A stretch of DNA of 64,000 nt from Henricia sp. BOLD:AAB3569 (lineage: Eukaryota; Echinodermata; Asteroidea; Spinulosida; Echinasteridae). The position numbers were made by a program, and so were the translations under genes. Below are positions 1 through 11,466 of this stretch, one piece after another. The notes beneath the pieces are model-generated. The model was given only the letters and a program-made list of their open reading frames with translations, did no database searches and was not told the DNA's origin. The stretch spans positions 62,001-126,000 of the forward strand of contig JBBELK010000010.1 of the NCBI GenBank assembly GCA_037783545.1, in the 5' to 3' direction. Position 1 is the stretch's first letter. Each line of letters starts with the position of its first letter.

Positions 1-125
1 TGACGTTTCGGTCGTTCTTTCGGAATGACGTTTCGGTCGTTCTTTCGGAATGACGTTTCGATCGATCTTTCGGAATGACGTTTCGGTCGTTCTTTCGAAA
101 CGTCGTTTCGATCGTTCTTTTGTAA
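1..125. repeat. 25-bp tandem repeat
   Basis: Five head-to-tail copies of a 25-bp unit (tgacgtttcggtcgttcttt then cggaa) begin at 1, 26, 51, 76 and 101. The last copy is diverged and decays into A/T-rich sequence. The array runs off the left edge, so its true length is unknown. Confidence 0.95.
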
Positions 126-2308
126 CAACTTTTTGATTGTTTTTTTAAACACTATAATTTGCCCCTTGAAGCACTTGTTGTTACCTAAAGTCATGTCAGT
201 AGGTGCATATTTGATATGGGAAAATATAGAAGACTTTCACAGGGAACACATATCTTTCAGCCTACGGTGTAGTATCATTAAACTATCATGTTTTGCATAC
301 GAGATCTCGAAGCCAAGATCGGCTACCCCTAATTTTTTTTTCCTGTGGTCGTCAGACACACGGTTTGCAATCATTGGCTTATGGGGCTTATTACGCATGC
401 GCGACTTTTTCGTAGTCTTTGTACGTGCACTGTAACGAAGGATTACCCCTCGCAGTGGTGTAAAAAAAAATGCGCTCCCCGCGCGGGGGTGCCTGTCCGT
501 GTAGATTAAGACCCAATGCCATGGCCAAAACATTGAACAATGTTGGACAACAGTGGGAAAAAATCTAAAAATCATGAAAATTTCTCTCTCTTAGTTTTTA
601 TACCATGGTTTTTACAACTAAACTAAAATTTTACATGGTTTTATAACAATGGAAATCCAGGCTGGGGGCCTAAAATCAGACATGTCATAATTTTATTTCT
701 CATTTTTATCATCAAACTTGTTCTAACATACATTGTTTATTTTTCATTTACAGAATAAAGACGTTTATAAGTGGTCGGATATGGAATTCAACCTAAAAAT
801 TCAAATTATTTCTGCAAATATTAAACTAATGAATCAGACAATATTGACGAACATTTCCATTTTGTTTTTAGTTAACCAAACTGTGCAAATTTCCTTCAAG
901 GGCTTCTGTCCTATCTACAAAGTAGTTTGCTGTTGTTCCCTGGAATTCGTAAAAACAGCTTCATATCCACAGAATTAATGGGCCTTCTCAAAGCATTCTC
1001 CTTAAAGCACTAAAAATGGTGAAATTTTAAACATTTAGTAAACTAATGAACATCAAATGTTCCATTAAACGTTATTCCAGTATATTTTCGGAGGCTTATG
1101 CAAGCAAGTTGCTCTAATTAATTTTCTGCAATTCTGCTTGCTGTAAAAACAAAAACATGCACGAAGAATCAGAAAAAAAAGTATTGTTTTAAATAGGCCG
1201 TAAAAGGTCGATCCTTGGGTCACAACAATTTGCCTTATTTTTTGTTGGCCTAAATGAAAATCAAATGGGTCATATTTGACTTTAGAAAATGTACAATTAC
1301 TTTTGTAATGTACAATTACTTCAAACATTGTGTACAAAGCATGTGATAGTGAGTGAAATTAGTAGTTTTTAAGAAAGTGGGTGGTTCTTCACTCAGATTA
1401 ATTCACCCCTAAATTTTGGTTTTTTTCTATCATATCTGAACTAACTGATGCTTGCAAGTCATTTTAGTGAAAAATAGTAGTGGATAACTTCTCTGAAATC
1501 GTTTAGCACTTTTTTTTTTTACCGAAGCCAATAATATGACAAGCATGCCATAGTATAGAGGAGAAGAAAACAATCCCAGTCGTTTTCTTCCTCCATGCGT
1601 AAGCGATGAAATAAAATCGTGACCAAGCAGAAAATGCCCCAAGAAAATCTATAAATGCCAGTCTTTGATAGCCTTTGAACTTTTCGATTCCCAACTTGGA
1701 ACGAAAATGCTTCGTCTTCACTGGCCGCCCAATCATCACACCCGACCGTAGACGGCCCGTTCACGGGTCTAACCCCACTGTACGAGCAACGCAGGCCGGC
1801 AAGCGGCAAGGCCCGGACGTACGGTACAGGCGAGCCACTGAGTGCAACGCGCAAGATAGCTTTGTCCGTGGACAACGTGTTTGCCTCATCATATCATGTT
1901 TGCCCGCTGACTGCTGATCGATCGATCGATCAGCGACTGGAAAAGCAGCGACATTTGTATGCACTGTCCTGTCCAGTGTGTACTCTGGGTACCAGACAGA
2001 CCAGAGCTGTTGTGAATTATGGAAATTAGATGACGTCACGCATTTCAACGTGTCACACAAAGGTATGCCAGGAATTCGCTCGGTATTTTGCGAGCGATTT
2101 ATACGGAATATGAAAGACTGTCTTTTCGACTGTATTTCAGGTGCGCCCTCTGGCGGCCAATGGTGAATAGTCTATGTACATCGTGTATTGCGCGCAAAAA
2201 GGCAGTCTTTCCGAAAGACTAACCTAATCGTTGAAAATTCGTGGCAAAAATCGCAAACCCTTAATTGCTCGATGCCAAAAAACATTGAAAGGCCTTCCAC
2301 TATAAAAG
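126..2308. other. no gene recognised
   Basis: A/T-rich sequence with only short ORFs that show no family signature, no splice-bounded exon chain and no obvious terminal repeats. A GATC-type run (atcgatcgatcgatcag) lies at about 1918-1934. Confidence 0.6.
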
Positions 2309-2460
2309 TTAAAGGCACAGCTAAGGCTCGTCAGCAATGCGCGTGCGCCAAATTCATGCAACGAAATACGCGGCTCGATCCATATGCATTTTCTATCGAG
2401 CTGCGTATTTCGTGGCACGAATTTGGCGCGCGCGCATTGCCGACGATTCTGTGCCTTTAA
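2309..2460. mobile_element. foldback MITE, TTAAAGGCACAG family, copy 1
   Basis: The element starts TTAAAGGCACAG and ends CTGTGCCTTTAA. Nearly its whole length folds back: the arms contain the words cgtcagcaatgcgcg and cgcgcattgccgacg, plus cgaaatacgcggctcg pairing with cgagctgcgtatttcg. Flanking TTAA could be the target duplication, as in T2-type MITEs with TTAAAGG ends. Four more copies lie in this window. Confidence 0.85.
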
Positions 2461-3372
2461 TGCACTTTTACCATTTATATTAAATGTATTATAGCTCCAT
2501 GGTTACATGTTAAATTCTGGCATTAACATTTTCAGGTTGTATTTTAATGAATTCATTGAAGTCTAAAGAATACAATGCACACAAATATAAATGACTCATA
2601 AACAATTAAAAACAAAACACAATACATGTACATGAAAATCCACTAAATTTATCTTGGAGTAGAATGTCACAATGCATAGTATGCTTTTATTGCCGTTCTC
2701 ACGGTGTTCGAGTTGAACCATATGCAGTACATACAGATTTAAAACTATCGCCTCATACCGCAATGCATTGGGGGTTTGCAGTCAGGCAAGGGTCAAGACC
2801 CCACCGCTAAAGTGGGCTGAACCAGGAATGCAGCTATCGTGTCGTGTTGCAGCTCTCGTGTCTCATTGGCTACTGTCTTTTACACGCAAAACCATGGCAG
2901 CCCATGGTTTTGTGTGCAAACTTAAAATGACGAAAAGCATCGTGACCGTCCCAGTAATGTAGGCTGGGCGGTATGCGTACGTACGGTACACACACATGTC
3001 ATGCTATGCTGCTAGTGCATGCTAGCGCTATGTCGAACGTCCACCACGTCGTCGCGGGCGACTTCCAAAAGTACATTTACATTGCGGGATTTTTAGCAGC
3101 GTTCAGGCGAACGATTAATCGCTCAAAAGTTTCCAAAGTGATCCCATCCTCGTCGCCAGAAATTGTTGTGTCCTAGGGTGGCTTGTTAGCCAAATAATGG
3201 GCACTCAGACACATTGTAAATGTTCATAACTTGGGCCTTGGATGGCCAACATGTTGTCAACTCGAAATCAGAATTACAAGAGAGTTCCCAGTACTTTTCC
3301 AGATATCTGGGGACGTGCACGCATGCGCACTACTAACAATTACATTAGTCTTTAGTCAAGTCAATACTCTAG
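2461..3372. other. no gene recognised
   Basis: No convincing coding or RNA feature. The stretch just left of 3373 may be 5' leader or LTR remnant of the gag fragment that follows, but no second LTR copy was found to prove it. Confidence 0.5.
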
Positions 3373-3417
3373 TCTCTGCTCAAGTCAATACATAACAAGT
3401 CCCGTCCATTATCTAAG

Positions 3418-4125
3418 GTGGAAAAGATAGATTTCATCTTTCAACATCTTAGTGGTCCGGCCCGAGATGAAGTTAAATATAGGGGCAAAGATGCAGTTGA
3501 AAGCATTTTTGAGGTTCTTCGAGATGCATTCGGAGATCAGGGAACCTCGGTTCAATTACAACGTTCTCTTTTTGAGCGTAAGCAAAGAGAAGGTGAAAGT
3601 CTAAGGTCTTATTCTCATGCTATTTTAGATCTGTTTGAACGTGCTCGAAGAAAGAGTCCATACCTTGTTGATTGTAAAGAACAACTTCTTAACGTAGAAG
3701 GTGTTGCCGACGTTCTTCTCCATAAGCATCTGAAGGCATGCCTCCGTGAACATCCAGATATCGACTTTTTCTCCTTGAGAGCAGAGGCTTTGGAGTGGGC
3801 TGAAGAGTCTCTTCTGAGGAAGAGTAAGTATGAAGCTATTGTTGAGACTTCACAAGCAGTAGTAGGAGAATCAATGATTCTAGAGATTCTGCAGAAACAA
3901 CAGAAACAAATTGACGAGTTAACAAAGAATGTTAAAGATCTTCTTTCTGTTGCCGAGTATAAACCTCCAACTTACAGATTTCGAAACAAACCAGAGAAAT
4001 CACCTTGTTCCTTTTGTAAAAAATCTGGACACGTACAAGATAACTGCTATTTGTGGAAGTTAAAGAGAGCCGAAGACACTATCGAAGAGTTGAAGCGTTC
4101 AATGACTCCTAAAAAGGAAAACTAG
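3418..4125 (+). CDS. retrotransposon Gag-like protein, 5'-incomplete
   Basis: Open frame of 235 residues whose first codon here is GTG. The frame is open back to 3373 and the first in-frame ATG is only near residue 150, so the true amino end is missing or lies upstream. Residues 1-140 look like a helical capsid-type Gag domain (QLQRSLFERKQREGESLRSY). A zinc knuckle CSFCKKSGHVQDNC (CX2CX4HX4C) lies at about residues 199-212, followed by a basic tail. It should bind genomic RNA and assemble particles. It is followed in the -1 frame by an aspartic protease ORF, which is open right across the Gag stop. No reverse transcriptase follows, so only the 5' part of an LTR element is present. Confidence 0.8.
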   Translation: MEKIDFIFQHLSGPARDEVKYRGKDAVESIFEVLRDAFGDQGTSVQLQRSLFERKQREGESLRSYSHAILDLFERARRKSPYLVDCKEQLLNVEGVADVLLHKHLKACLREHPDIDFFSLRAEALEWAEESLLRKSKYEAIVETSQAVVGESMILEILQKQQKQIDELTKNVKDLLSVAEYKPPTYRFRNKPEKSPCSFCKKSGHVQDNCYLWKLKRAEDTIEELKRSMTPKKEN

Positions 4126-4214
4126 TACCTCTCGTTGAGTTCGGTCCCTTAAGCGAGAGGGAAACTTGGGGCCTTACTGTTGAGACAGCTTATGAAAATT
4201 CTTTAACGAATTTA

Positions 4215-5057
4215 GTGTCTGGGTGTCCTACTTTGACAGCAAGGTTAGCCGATATTGACGTTAATTGTTTAGTTGATACAGGTTCGATGATTTCAACTGT
4301 TACTGAAGAATTTTTCTTAAAGTACTTTCAACCTGCAGGAACTGAACTAAAGTCCGATAGTCTTTCTTCAAGGATAACGACATCTAATGGACTGGAAATA
4401 CCTTATATAGGATATCTTGAGTTGGATGTTGAAATATCCAGCTACAAGTTGCCAAAGATGGGTTTTATAGTTGTTAAGGACTCGCAAGATCAAGAAAATA
4501 AGAAGATGAAGCGACAGGTACCTGGTTTACTTGGTATGAATGTATTGCGTCCATTAATAGATTTACTTCCAGATGGAGTCCAATTAACCAGTTTTGCTTT
4601 GTCATCCTTGAAGAGTCTCTTAACCTTGCAAGCTAGTGCTGACGCCGAGGAGAGTACAGCGGTTGCTGCGGTCAGAACGGCGTCGACATCCGTTTTTGTT
4701 CCTCCAGAAAGCTTTGTTGTGGTGACAGCTTGTGCATCAACAACTGTTCCGTATGAACTTGCAGTTGTTGAGCCTATACGCAACAGCGACCATCTCCCAG
4801 TAGGATTTTTAATGGCTTCTACCTTGGTTGAGACTGGAAAAGAATTTCAGGTACGAGTTGATAATTTGACATCTTCAGGTGTTACTTTAAAACTTCATAC
4901 TCGTATTGGAATTCTGACAGGAGTGGATTCGGTTGTTGATAATTCTCGCCATGTCAATCTTTCTGTTTCAGTACATGAGATACATGTTAGTGAGACATTG
5001 ATTACTTCGAAGACATCACTTAAAGATTCTGATGTTTCAGTCAAGATTCAGACTTAG
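4215..5057 (+). CDS. retroviral-type aspartic protease fragment
   Basis: Frame of 280 residues in the -1 frame relative to the upstream Gag. It is open back through about 4120, so expression by -1 frameshifting at the Gag end is plausible, although no canonical slippery heptamer is obvious. The catalytic motif CLVDTGS appears near residue 19, and the second-lobe hydrophobic-hydrophobic-Gly motif is GLLGMNVL near residue 104. This is the retropepsin pattern of Ty3/Gypsy-type Pol. The Pol reading is cut at about 5045-5057, where sequence that is clearly NACHT begins, so the reverse transcriptase, RNase H and integrase are absent. Alternative: a domesticated Gag-Pro gene. Confidence 0.75.
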   Translation: MSGCPTLTARLADIDVNCLVDTGSMISTVTEEFFLKYFQPAGTELKSDSLSSRITTSNGLEIPYIGYLELDVEISSYKLPKMGFIVVKDSQDQENKKMKRQVPGLLGMNVLRPLIDLLPDGVQLTSFALSSLKSLLTLQASADAEESTAVAAVRTASTSVFVPPESFVVVTACASTTVPYELAVVEPIRNSDHLPVGFLMASTLVETGKEFQVRVDNLTSSGVTLKLHTRIGILTGVDSVVDNSRHVNLSVSVHEIHVSETLITSKTSLKDSDVSVKIQT

Positions 5058-5997
5058 TGGACGCAATATTTGATCAGCTCCTAGCTAACGACACGCGCGC
5101 AGACAAATCTCCCGTGGAAAATTTCATTAAATACAACCCAGATAAGGTACTTGTACTCATGGATGGTTTTGATGAATTCATGACAACTGATATAAATCCA
5201 AAGGGAAAACTTAGTACTGTCTTGCATGCAACTTCTTAACGGGAAATTTGGCCGAGAGTGTTTTGTGATTGTAACAACCCGTCCTTCTCATAGGACTAGA
5301 TTGACATGTTCAACATTGATTGTGAAACCTTTCGCGCTAGTTAACGTCACAGGATTTGCACCAAAAAAACGTACAGCGATATGTACAAAGATATTACAAA
5401 AACGAAGGGAGCAAGGGACGTGGGCTTTCGGATAGGATCAAGTCGTCGAGTCTTCTTCATGAATTGGCAACGAGTCCCATGCTTCTACTGTTGATGTGCC
5501 TGTTGTGGAATGGATCAAGTGCGCTGCCTGAAACAATGTCACGTCTGTACTCAAAGGGAATCGAATACATATTCGGAAGAAAAGGCCTTGGCATGTTAGA
5601 AGTAGCAGACATTATTATTAAGTTAGGTAAGGTTGCTCTTAGTGGCCTCATTTCCCCAGAGCAGAGACTTTCATTCAAAGAAACGGAGTTTGACGAAGAC
5701 GATCTTGATATTGCTATAAAAGCTGGTATCGTCACTCGCCAAAAGGTTCGGAAGGGTTTGGATGTTCACAATAGCATTCAGTTTATTCATAAGACATTTC
5801 AAGAATACTGCGCTGCTAAATATTGCCAAAATCTATTTCAAAATGACCCTCACCAATTCCGAGTGACTTTTGCAAACTGCGATTTAAAAAGTCTGGAGTA
5901 CCTACTCCGTTTCTGTTGCGGCGACAACTTCGATTGCACAGATGCAGTTTTAAAGTTGTTGGTGGAGAAAAAAATGGGGTCTGGCGTGCTTCTATGA
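5047..5997 (+). pseudogene. NLR: NACHT ATPase portion, frameshifted
   Basis: Remnant of a NACHT-type STAND ATPase, the core of intracellular NOD-like receptors. The Walker B region VLVLMDGFDEF is at about 5146-5178. The sensor-like VIVTTRPS follows in another frame at about 5262-5285. The winged-helix part (HELATSPMLLLLMCLLW) and the end of NACHT (FIHKTFQEYCAAKY) run in a third frame to 5997. The P-loop and everything amino-terminal are missing, replaced by the gag-protease fragment. At least two frameshifts break the frame at about 5235 and 5400. It abuts the LRR segment below, from which it is separated by a further stop. Family is secure; a functional product is unlikely. Confidence 0.85.
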
Positions 5998-6067
5998 GAG
6001 TCAAGCAGACGCACTGCCCTCGGAAGCGTTTTTAAACTTTGTTTTTGAACAGTATGTAGGACTGCAT

Positions 6068-6779
6068 ATGTTTAAAAGACAGGAGATGCAATCGTTTATG
6101 TACCTTTTGAAGATTGCGGTGGACCAGGACAATGACATAGTACGCAGGGTAGAAGAGTTCAGCTGCAACTGCATTGGCTTTGTAGTGACCTGGGTAGATT
6201 TGTACCAGCTAATTATGCGTGGTATGCCCAACCTCATCACACTGGATCTGTCTGGCAATGGGGATCTTGGTGGTAAGGGTGCACCCTGGTCTCAATTAAA
6301 GGAAATGAAACACCTTCAGAAGTTGACCCTGTCTTACTTCTCATTGACGGGTGACGATTTGAAAGCCATGGTCGTGGCATTGAGTAGTATGCCCAACTTC
6401 ACCGAATTGAATCTGTCTAAAAATAAGGATCTACATGTAGGTGGCAAGGGTGCACCCTGGTCTCAATTAAAGGAAATAAAACCCCTTCAGACGTTGAACC
6501 TGCGTGGCTGCTCATTGACGGGTGACGATTTGAAAGCCATGGCTGTGCCATTGAGTAGTATGCCCAACCTCATCCGATTGGATCTGTCCTTCAATGGGTG
6601 CACCCTGGTCTCAATTAAAGGAAATGAAACACCTTCAGAAGTTGACCCTGTCGTACTGCTCATTGACGGGTGACGATTTGAAAGCCATGGCGCCATTGAG
6701 TAGTATGCCCAACCTCACCGAATTGGATCTGTCCTTGAATGAGGGTATCATATCACAGATGAAATCTGGCCTCATTTAA
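6068..6779 (+). pseudogene. NLR: leucine-rich repeat portion
   Basis: Carboxy-terminal LRR domain of the same NLR. The ~165-170-nt repeat starts at about 6223, 6390, 6560 and 6705 with MPNLxxLDLSxN-like residues and continues as SQLKEMKHLQKL and SLTGDDLKAM. The long frame ends at 6673. An internal deletion in the third repeat shifts the frame near 6594, and a second frame carries the final repeat to 6779. LRRs of this form would sense ligand. High identity between adjacent repeats points to recent unequal exchange. No downstream exon was recognised. Confidence 0.8.
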
Positions 6780-7091
6780 AGAAAATGAGGCACCTTCATA
6801 TCAGATGTTGATACTGCCTGGTGGTCGCATATTGACAGGCAGAGATCTGAGAAACAGGGACATGCACTGCTAATGTACCTATTATTTGCTTCCCCACCCC
6901 TCCCCAGGGCTACCCCGGGGCAAAATTTATGCGGCAAAACCCCACCCAGGGTTGCAAAGCAAAACACGTTTGCTCCTATATGCATATACAATCTGATTTG
7001 TGTGTCAAAGTCCCCATCATCAAGCATGAAAAAAGAGACCAAGTCCCCTTAAGGGTTGGGGCAGTGGGGGGAAGAGGTACAGTTGATATGT
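6780..7091. other. no gene recognised
   Basis: Non-coding sequence with a C-rich run at about 6892-6920. No recognisable feature. Confidence 0.5.
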
Positions 7092-7321
7092 GGGTCTTTC
7101 TATAAATTTGGGGTCCAATGTTAGTGTCCCAACAATTTTGTAAATTCAGGACACATTCTTTAAATACTTTCCATCTCAAAGAGTGAGTACATAAAGTACA
7201 ATTCATACAAAATGGTTTTAAAAGCCATTTTATTGATTTTTGTACGAAAAATAATACATATCAGGTGTAACGGGTAACACCAAATGTCACACTTTTGGAC
7301 CCCTAATTTATAGAAAGACCC
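7092..7321. mobile_element. short inverted-repeat element (MITE-like)
   Basis: The ends are imperfect inverted repeats of about 30 bp: gggtctttctataaatttgg at the left pairs with taatttatagaaagaccc at the right. The ~170-bp centre has no coding capacity. Target duplication is not clear. Confidence 0.7.
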
Positions 7322-7368
7322 ATTTATCCATATAAAACTAAAAGCGTATATACCACTACTCGTGGTAA

Positions 7369-7521
7369 GGGGGGCGCAACTTTACTGGAAGTTCCGGTTT
7401 TGTGACCTAGAGCGCGGTGAAAACAAACGCCCGCTCGCACGTTGCTCAATGCGAGCAGCCGTTTGTTTTTACCGCGCTGGAGGTCACAGAACCAGAGCTT
7501 CCGGTAAAATTGCGTCCCCCC
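7369..7521. mobile_element. foldback element, 153 bp
   Basis: Almost completely self-complementary. ggggggcgcaactttact pairs with a right end reading taaaattgcgtcccccc, and gagcgcggtgaaaacaaacg pairs with cgtttgtttttaccgcgct. A short centre of ~20 bp remains. Such transcripts would form one long hairpin. Confidence 0.85.
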
Positions 7522-7878
7522 TATTCCAAACTGAAATTCTGCATTGCCATATAGCTAGCTTGATAATTGATACAACTGACAAATGACCAGTGGAAGTTTT
7601 ACAATGAATAGAAGTGTAGAGTTTCAATGACTACATATAGACTAAAAACTAGGATAGAAAACAAGTGAATTGTTGTGGTACGGCACTCAAAACAATTCAC
7701 ATGGTATCGCCATATTAAAGCTTTACGATCACCTACCAGTATGCGCCTAAACGTTGGGGTATGCTCCAACTGTGGTCTGGAACCATGTAACTGTTTGAGT
7801 TTTCAATGACACGTAGCCATCCACTGTGCGTCACCATGCTTAGTGCAAAATGTGATTTTTTAACATTTCGACAACATG
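7522..7878. other. no gene recognised
   Basis: No feature seen. Confidence 0.5.
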
Positions 7879-7985
7879 GCCTTTTTCCAAATCTCGACGT
7901 GGGCTCAGGCTCCGGCTGAATGTGGTTTACATGGAGCCGGAGCCTGAGCCTGAGCCTGAGCCCAAGTCGAGATTTGGAAAAAGGC
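7879..7985. repeat. inverted repeat (foldback)
   Basis: Arms of about 40 bp: gcctttttccaaatctcgac pairs with gtcgagatttggaaaaaggc. The inner gctcaggctccggct pairs with agccggagcctgagc. A short gagcct direct reiteration lies in the right arm. Confidence 0.8.
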
Positions 7986-8497
7986 TATGAGTCCCACCCA
8001 AGCACGCACGAGTTCCACCCTACCATAATAGTGCACAGGCAAATAAAATTCACTTAAACAAATATCGCTGCGGCCTGTAGGTATGGTTGTAAACCGACAA
8101 CAAATAATTTGAAAGCAGAAAATAGAAACAATTAATAGTCATTTTCAGACACTTGCATATCGATGACGTCGTATGTTTTTCAACCACATTTTTAATTTTG
8201 TTTTTCAACCACTGGCATACAAACAAATTATGATGCCTTTAATCATTATTTGGTCGCCGTACACAGAAAACAAGTTGTTTCGTGGAATGCAAAGCACATT
8301 AGAGATTGTATAATAATAGACGGGAGAAATCTCTCTAATCCGTCATTACCCCCTGGTCGTTATGCTCCCAGTATGTCCCTTAAACAGTTCAACTCACTGC
8401 AGTACACAGCTCTGAACAATTGATTTGATCCCAGGTCCGGCAAACACAAAGCGTTCTCTGCCCTCACAGGTCGGTCTGCCAACTTTCTTGGTTGAAG
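7986..8497. other. no gene recognised
   Basis: No feature seen beyond A/T-rich sequence. Confidence 0.5.
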
Positions 8498-8876
8498 AGA
8501 AGGAGTTTGCAACAAAGAGTCCTGCTTAGGGACACAAGCATTGCGTCATCTGTCGAATTCCCTGATATCTCGCATTGAGTGTACCGAAACTCTCGACACA
8601 AACACGAGCAATGTAACCTGCATGAGAGGAGTTTGCAACAAAGTGTCCTGCTCAGGGACACAAGCATTGCGTCATCTGTCAAATTTCCTGATATCTTGCA
8701 TTGAGTGTGCCGAAACTCTCGACACAAACACGAGCAATGAAACCTGAATGAGAGGAGTTTGCAACAAAGTGTCCTACTCAGGGACACAAGCATTGCGTCA
8801 TCTGTCGAATTCCCTGATATCTTGCATTGAGTGTGCCGAAACTCTCGACACAAACACGAGCAATGTAACTTGAATG
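8498..8876. repeat. three tandem copies of a ~127-bp repeat
   Basis: Copies begin near 8498, 8624 and 8751 with agaggagtttgcaacaaag and continue through cattgcgtcatctgtc and ctcgacacaaacacgagcaa. Copies differ at only a few bases. The unit length gives open frames on both strands, which I read as repeat artefacts rather than genes. Confidence 0.9.
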
Positions 8877-10008
8877 AAAACTCGGGAATGTCAATTTACT
8901 GCTTGACAGATTCAACATTGTATATATATATATATATATAAATGACATATGTACAGCTGGTTTTAAAAAAATTAAAGTATATTGGTATACATTGTATTCT
9001 CTGTAGTGAGTACATATTGAGAAGAAACTTTCAATAAAATATGGATAATTGTCTCGGAATGCGGAAGTTATCAACTCCTGCGATGTTCAAACTTTGAACT
9101 TCAGATTACATTTTGTTACTTGTGGGAAAATAACAAAATAAATTGACCTTGATTTCCGTCTTACACGGTCTAGTCCGGCTGTTCAAATTAGTTAATTAAC
9201 ACGTTTACAAGCTGATTAAGCTTAATGTCTGTATACATTTGCTTAAAACCAAGCTATATTTTCTGTAAATAGTGCATATTATAAAAAATAAATTAGTCAA
9301 AAATAACTAGAAAAAAAACGGTAAGCTGAAAATTAGTCAGTATGACTAGATTTTCTAATCAGGATGACTGGAATCATTGTAATGTCAAATAGATATCTAG
9401 TAGTTAAAACAACTACCAGACGGAGTCAGATTCATTGTTAGTAAGTAACTATATGCCTTTAGGGTTTATTAGCTGGGCGCAATGTGTTGACTGTTTTCTA
9501 ATTAAATTCGACTCGGGTGTTTTTACAATGCATATAATTAATGTCACAATGCAGCAATATTAACGTCATGTCCGCTCATTTCTTTTTCAATACAAATGTG
9601 CACAAATTTCCATGATTTTGGGGAAATCTTGATGCAGTAAAAAACAACTTGAACCGCGGAGGAGCCAAGACCGGTGGTCTCGCGAAACACGGTATTGCCG
9701 TTGTTTCTCTTTCAATTACTTGTTAACTGTTTCTGAAGGCTTACTTTGTTTTCTTTGTCTATTATGTTTTGTGTATATACATATATTACAAAACCTACCA
9801 CAGACTTGTTTTCAGGCTCTTCCGCCTGTCCTCTAATTATTAACTCGTTTCATTTTTATCATACAATATTTCTTTAAAAATCTCTGTCATTGAATCCACC
9901 AAACGTAATAAGAAAAGAAGAAATAAATGTTGGATGAGAAAAAGAGGGGAGAGGTCGGGCGACTCCGTCCGGCAAGCGAATCGGCACGAGGACCTGTTCG
10001 ACTAAAAC
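8877..10008. other. no gene recognised; (TA)n at 8921-8940
   Basis: A/T-rich intergenic DNA with a short (ta)n microsatellite near 8921-8940. No exon or element end was recognised. Confidence 0.5.
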
Positions 10009-10127
10009 TAAAGGCCAAATTCTTACCACGAAATACACAGCTCCGTGTATGTAGCAAAGGCACGGAGCTGCGTAATTCGTGACACGAAATTGGCGCGCGC
10101 GCATCGCTGATGAGCCTGTGCCTTTAA
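10009..10127. mobile_element. TTAAAGGCACAG MITE, copy 2 (5'-truncated)
   Basis: The right end carries gatgagcctgtgcctttaa, and the inner hairpin words cacagctccgtg and cacggagctgcgt are present. The left end lacks the outer TTAAAGGCACAGGCTCG arm, so this copy is truncated. Confidence 0.7.
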
Positions 10128-10670
10128 CGCACGCATGAAATCGGATTTTTATTACATGAAACTACATGTAGTAAAGGATTTCTATGTTTATGCTAATGAG
10201 AATGTTCACATTCATGAGCAAACATGGGTCAAAGGGCTACTGTTGATGTTTGAAATGCATTGTTCTTTGTTTTTCAACTGTGAATATTTACTAGCTATGA
10301 ACAGCGCCCTCGCTCGTCAAGAAAATCTTGAAGTAGAGAAAATGTCACTTGTTTCTGAAATAAAAACAAATTTGAGTTTGTCCCTTTGTCTGCAGCAGTT
10401 TCATCCTTTGATTTGTGTATAAAACCAGCTACCCGGTGTAAGCATCTCGAACGCCCTCACGTTGGAAAAACGCACCCTGGATATGTGTCACATGACTATG
10501 TGGCGTGATGCATAATAATTTTACAGCATCCGGCCAGAGCTAGCTAGCGCTAGCGGTGCACGGTGACGGCAGATATCGGTGCGGTGACGGCATGCAGAAT
10601 CAGAGCAGATGTTGTATTGGCCGGACGGACCGTTAGAAGTTAGAGGATCAGAGGTTGTGTTGGGGGATAG
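10128..10670. other. no gene recognised
   Basis: No feature seen. A short self-complementary word (agctagctagcgctagc) lies at about 10537-10553. Confidence 0.5.
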
Positions 10671-10810
10671 TTAAAGGCACAGGCTCGTCAGCAATGCGCG
10701 CCCGCCAAATTCGTGCTCGAAACACGCAGCTCCATGCCTTTGCTATGGAGCTGCGTATTGCGTGGCACACATTTGGCGGGCGCGCATTGCTGACGAGCCT
10801 GTACCTTTAA
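10671..10810. mobile_element. TTAAAGGCACAG MITE, copy 3
   Basis: 140-bp foldback running from ttaaaggcacaggctcgtca to tgacgagcctgtacctttaa. Inner arms include gcagctccatgcctttg and ctatggagctgcgt. Ends are intact. Confidence 0.9.
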
Positions 10811-10897
10811 AGGGAGTAATTATAGAATACAGCCGCCACCGTGAGCTACACCTTTTTGAAAGCAGCGGAGGCGAGGTGAGACGACATGACGGTTCAA

Positions 10898-11466
10898 GCA
10901 AAGCCACGCAAGTATTGTCGAGGATTTGCCATTGAAAAAATATTCCTCTGACATCACAGCTACTCGTACGTCCCGTTGGAAAATAACGCGAGATTAATTT
11001 GGTCTCGCGAGAATTTCTACCAGGTGATATTCGGGCGGGAGTTTCCTTTTTAAAAAACATCCGCCGAGATGACAGGTACGCACCTCTCGGTGCATAGTCT
11101 CTAGTCCACGCAAAGTCACGCGAGAATTGTCGAGGATTCCACCGCGCCTACCAGACACTCCATCCTCGCCTCAGATCTGTGGGGCGAGGTCATGCGGCGA
11201 GGTCGTGTTCACTAAACCATGCTGTTTGAACGTGTGTACGTCACGCATGCGTGTACGCACGCAAAGTCACGCGAGAATTGTCGAGGATTTGCCTTTGAAA
11301 AAATATTCCTCTGACATCACAGCTACTCGTACGTCCCGTTGGAAAGTAACGCGAGATTAATGGCGTCTCGCGAGAATTTCCACCGGGTGATTTTCGGGCG
11401 GGAGTTTCCTTTTTTTAAAACATCCTCCGAGATGACAGGTACCCACCTCGGTGCATAGTCTCTAGT
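10898..11466. repeat. ~208-bp duplicated unit, two full copies and a fragment
   Basis: Full copies lie at 10898-11105 and 11261-11466, each running from gcaaagycacgc through attcctctgacatcacagct to gtgcatagtctctagt. A fragment with cgcaaagtcacgcgagaatt lies at 11109-11140. The copies are collinear and similar, suggesting tandem duplication of non-coding DNA. The second copy ends exactly where the LINE tail begins. Confidence 0.8.

Noticed and set aside
8464-8853. 129-residue cysteine-rich minus-strand ORF
   Set aside because: It is a direct translation of the three 127-bp tandem copies and has no domain or start context.
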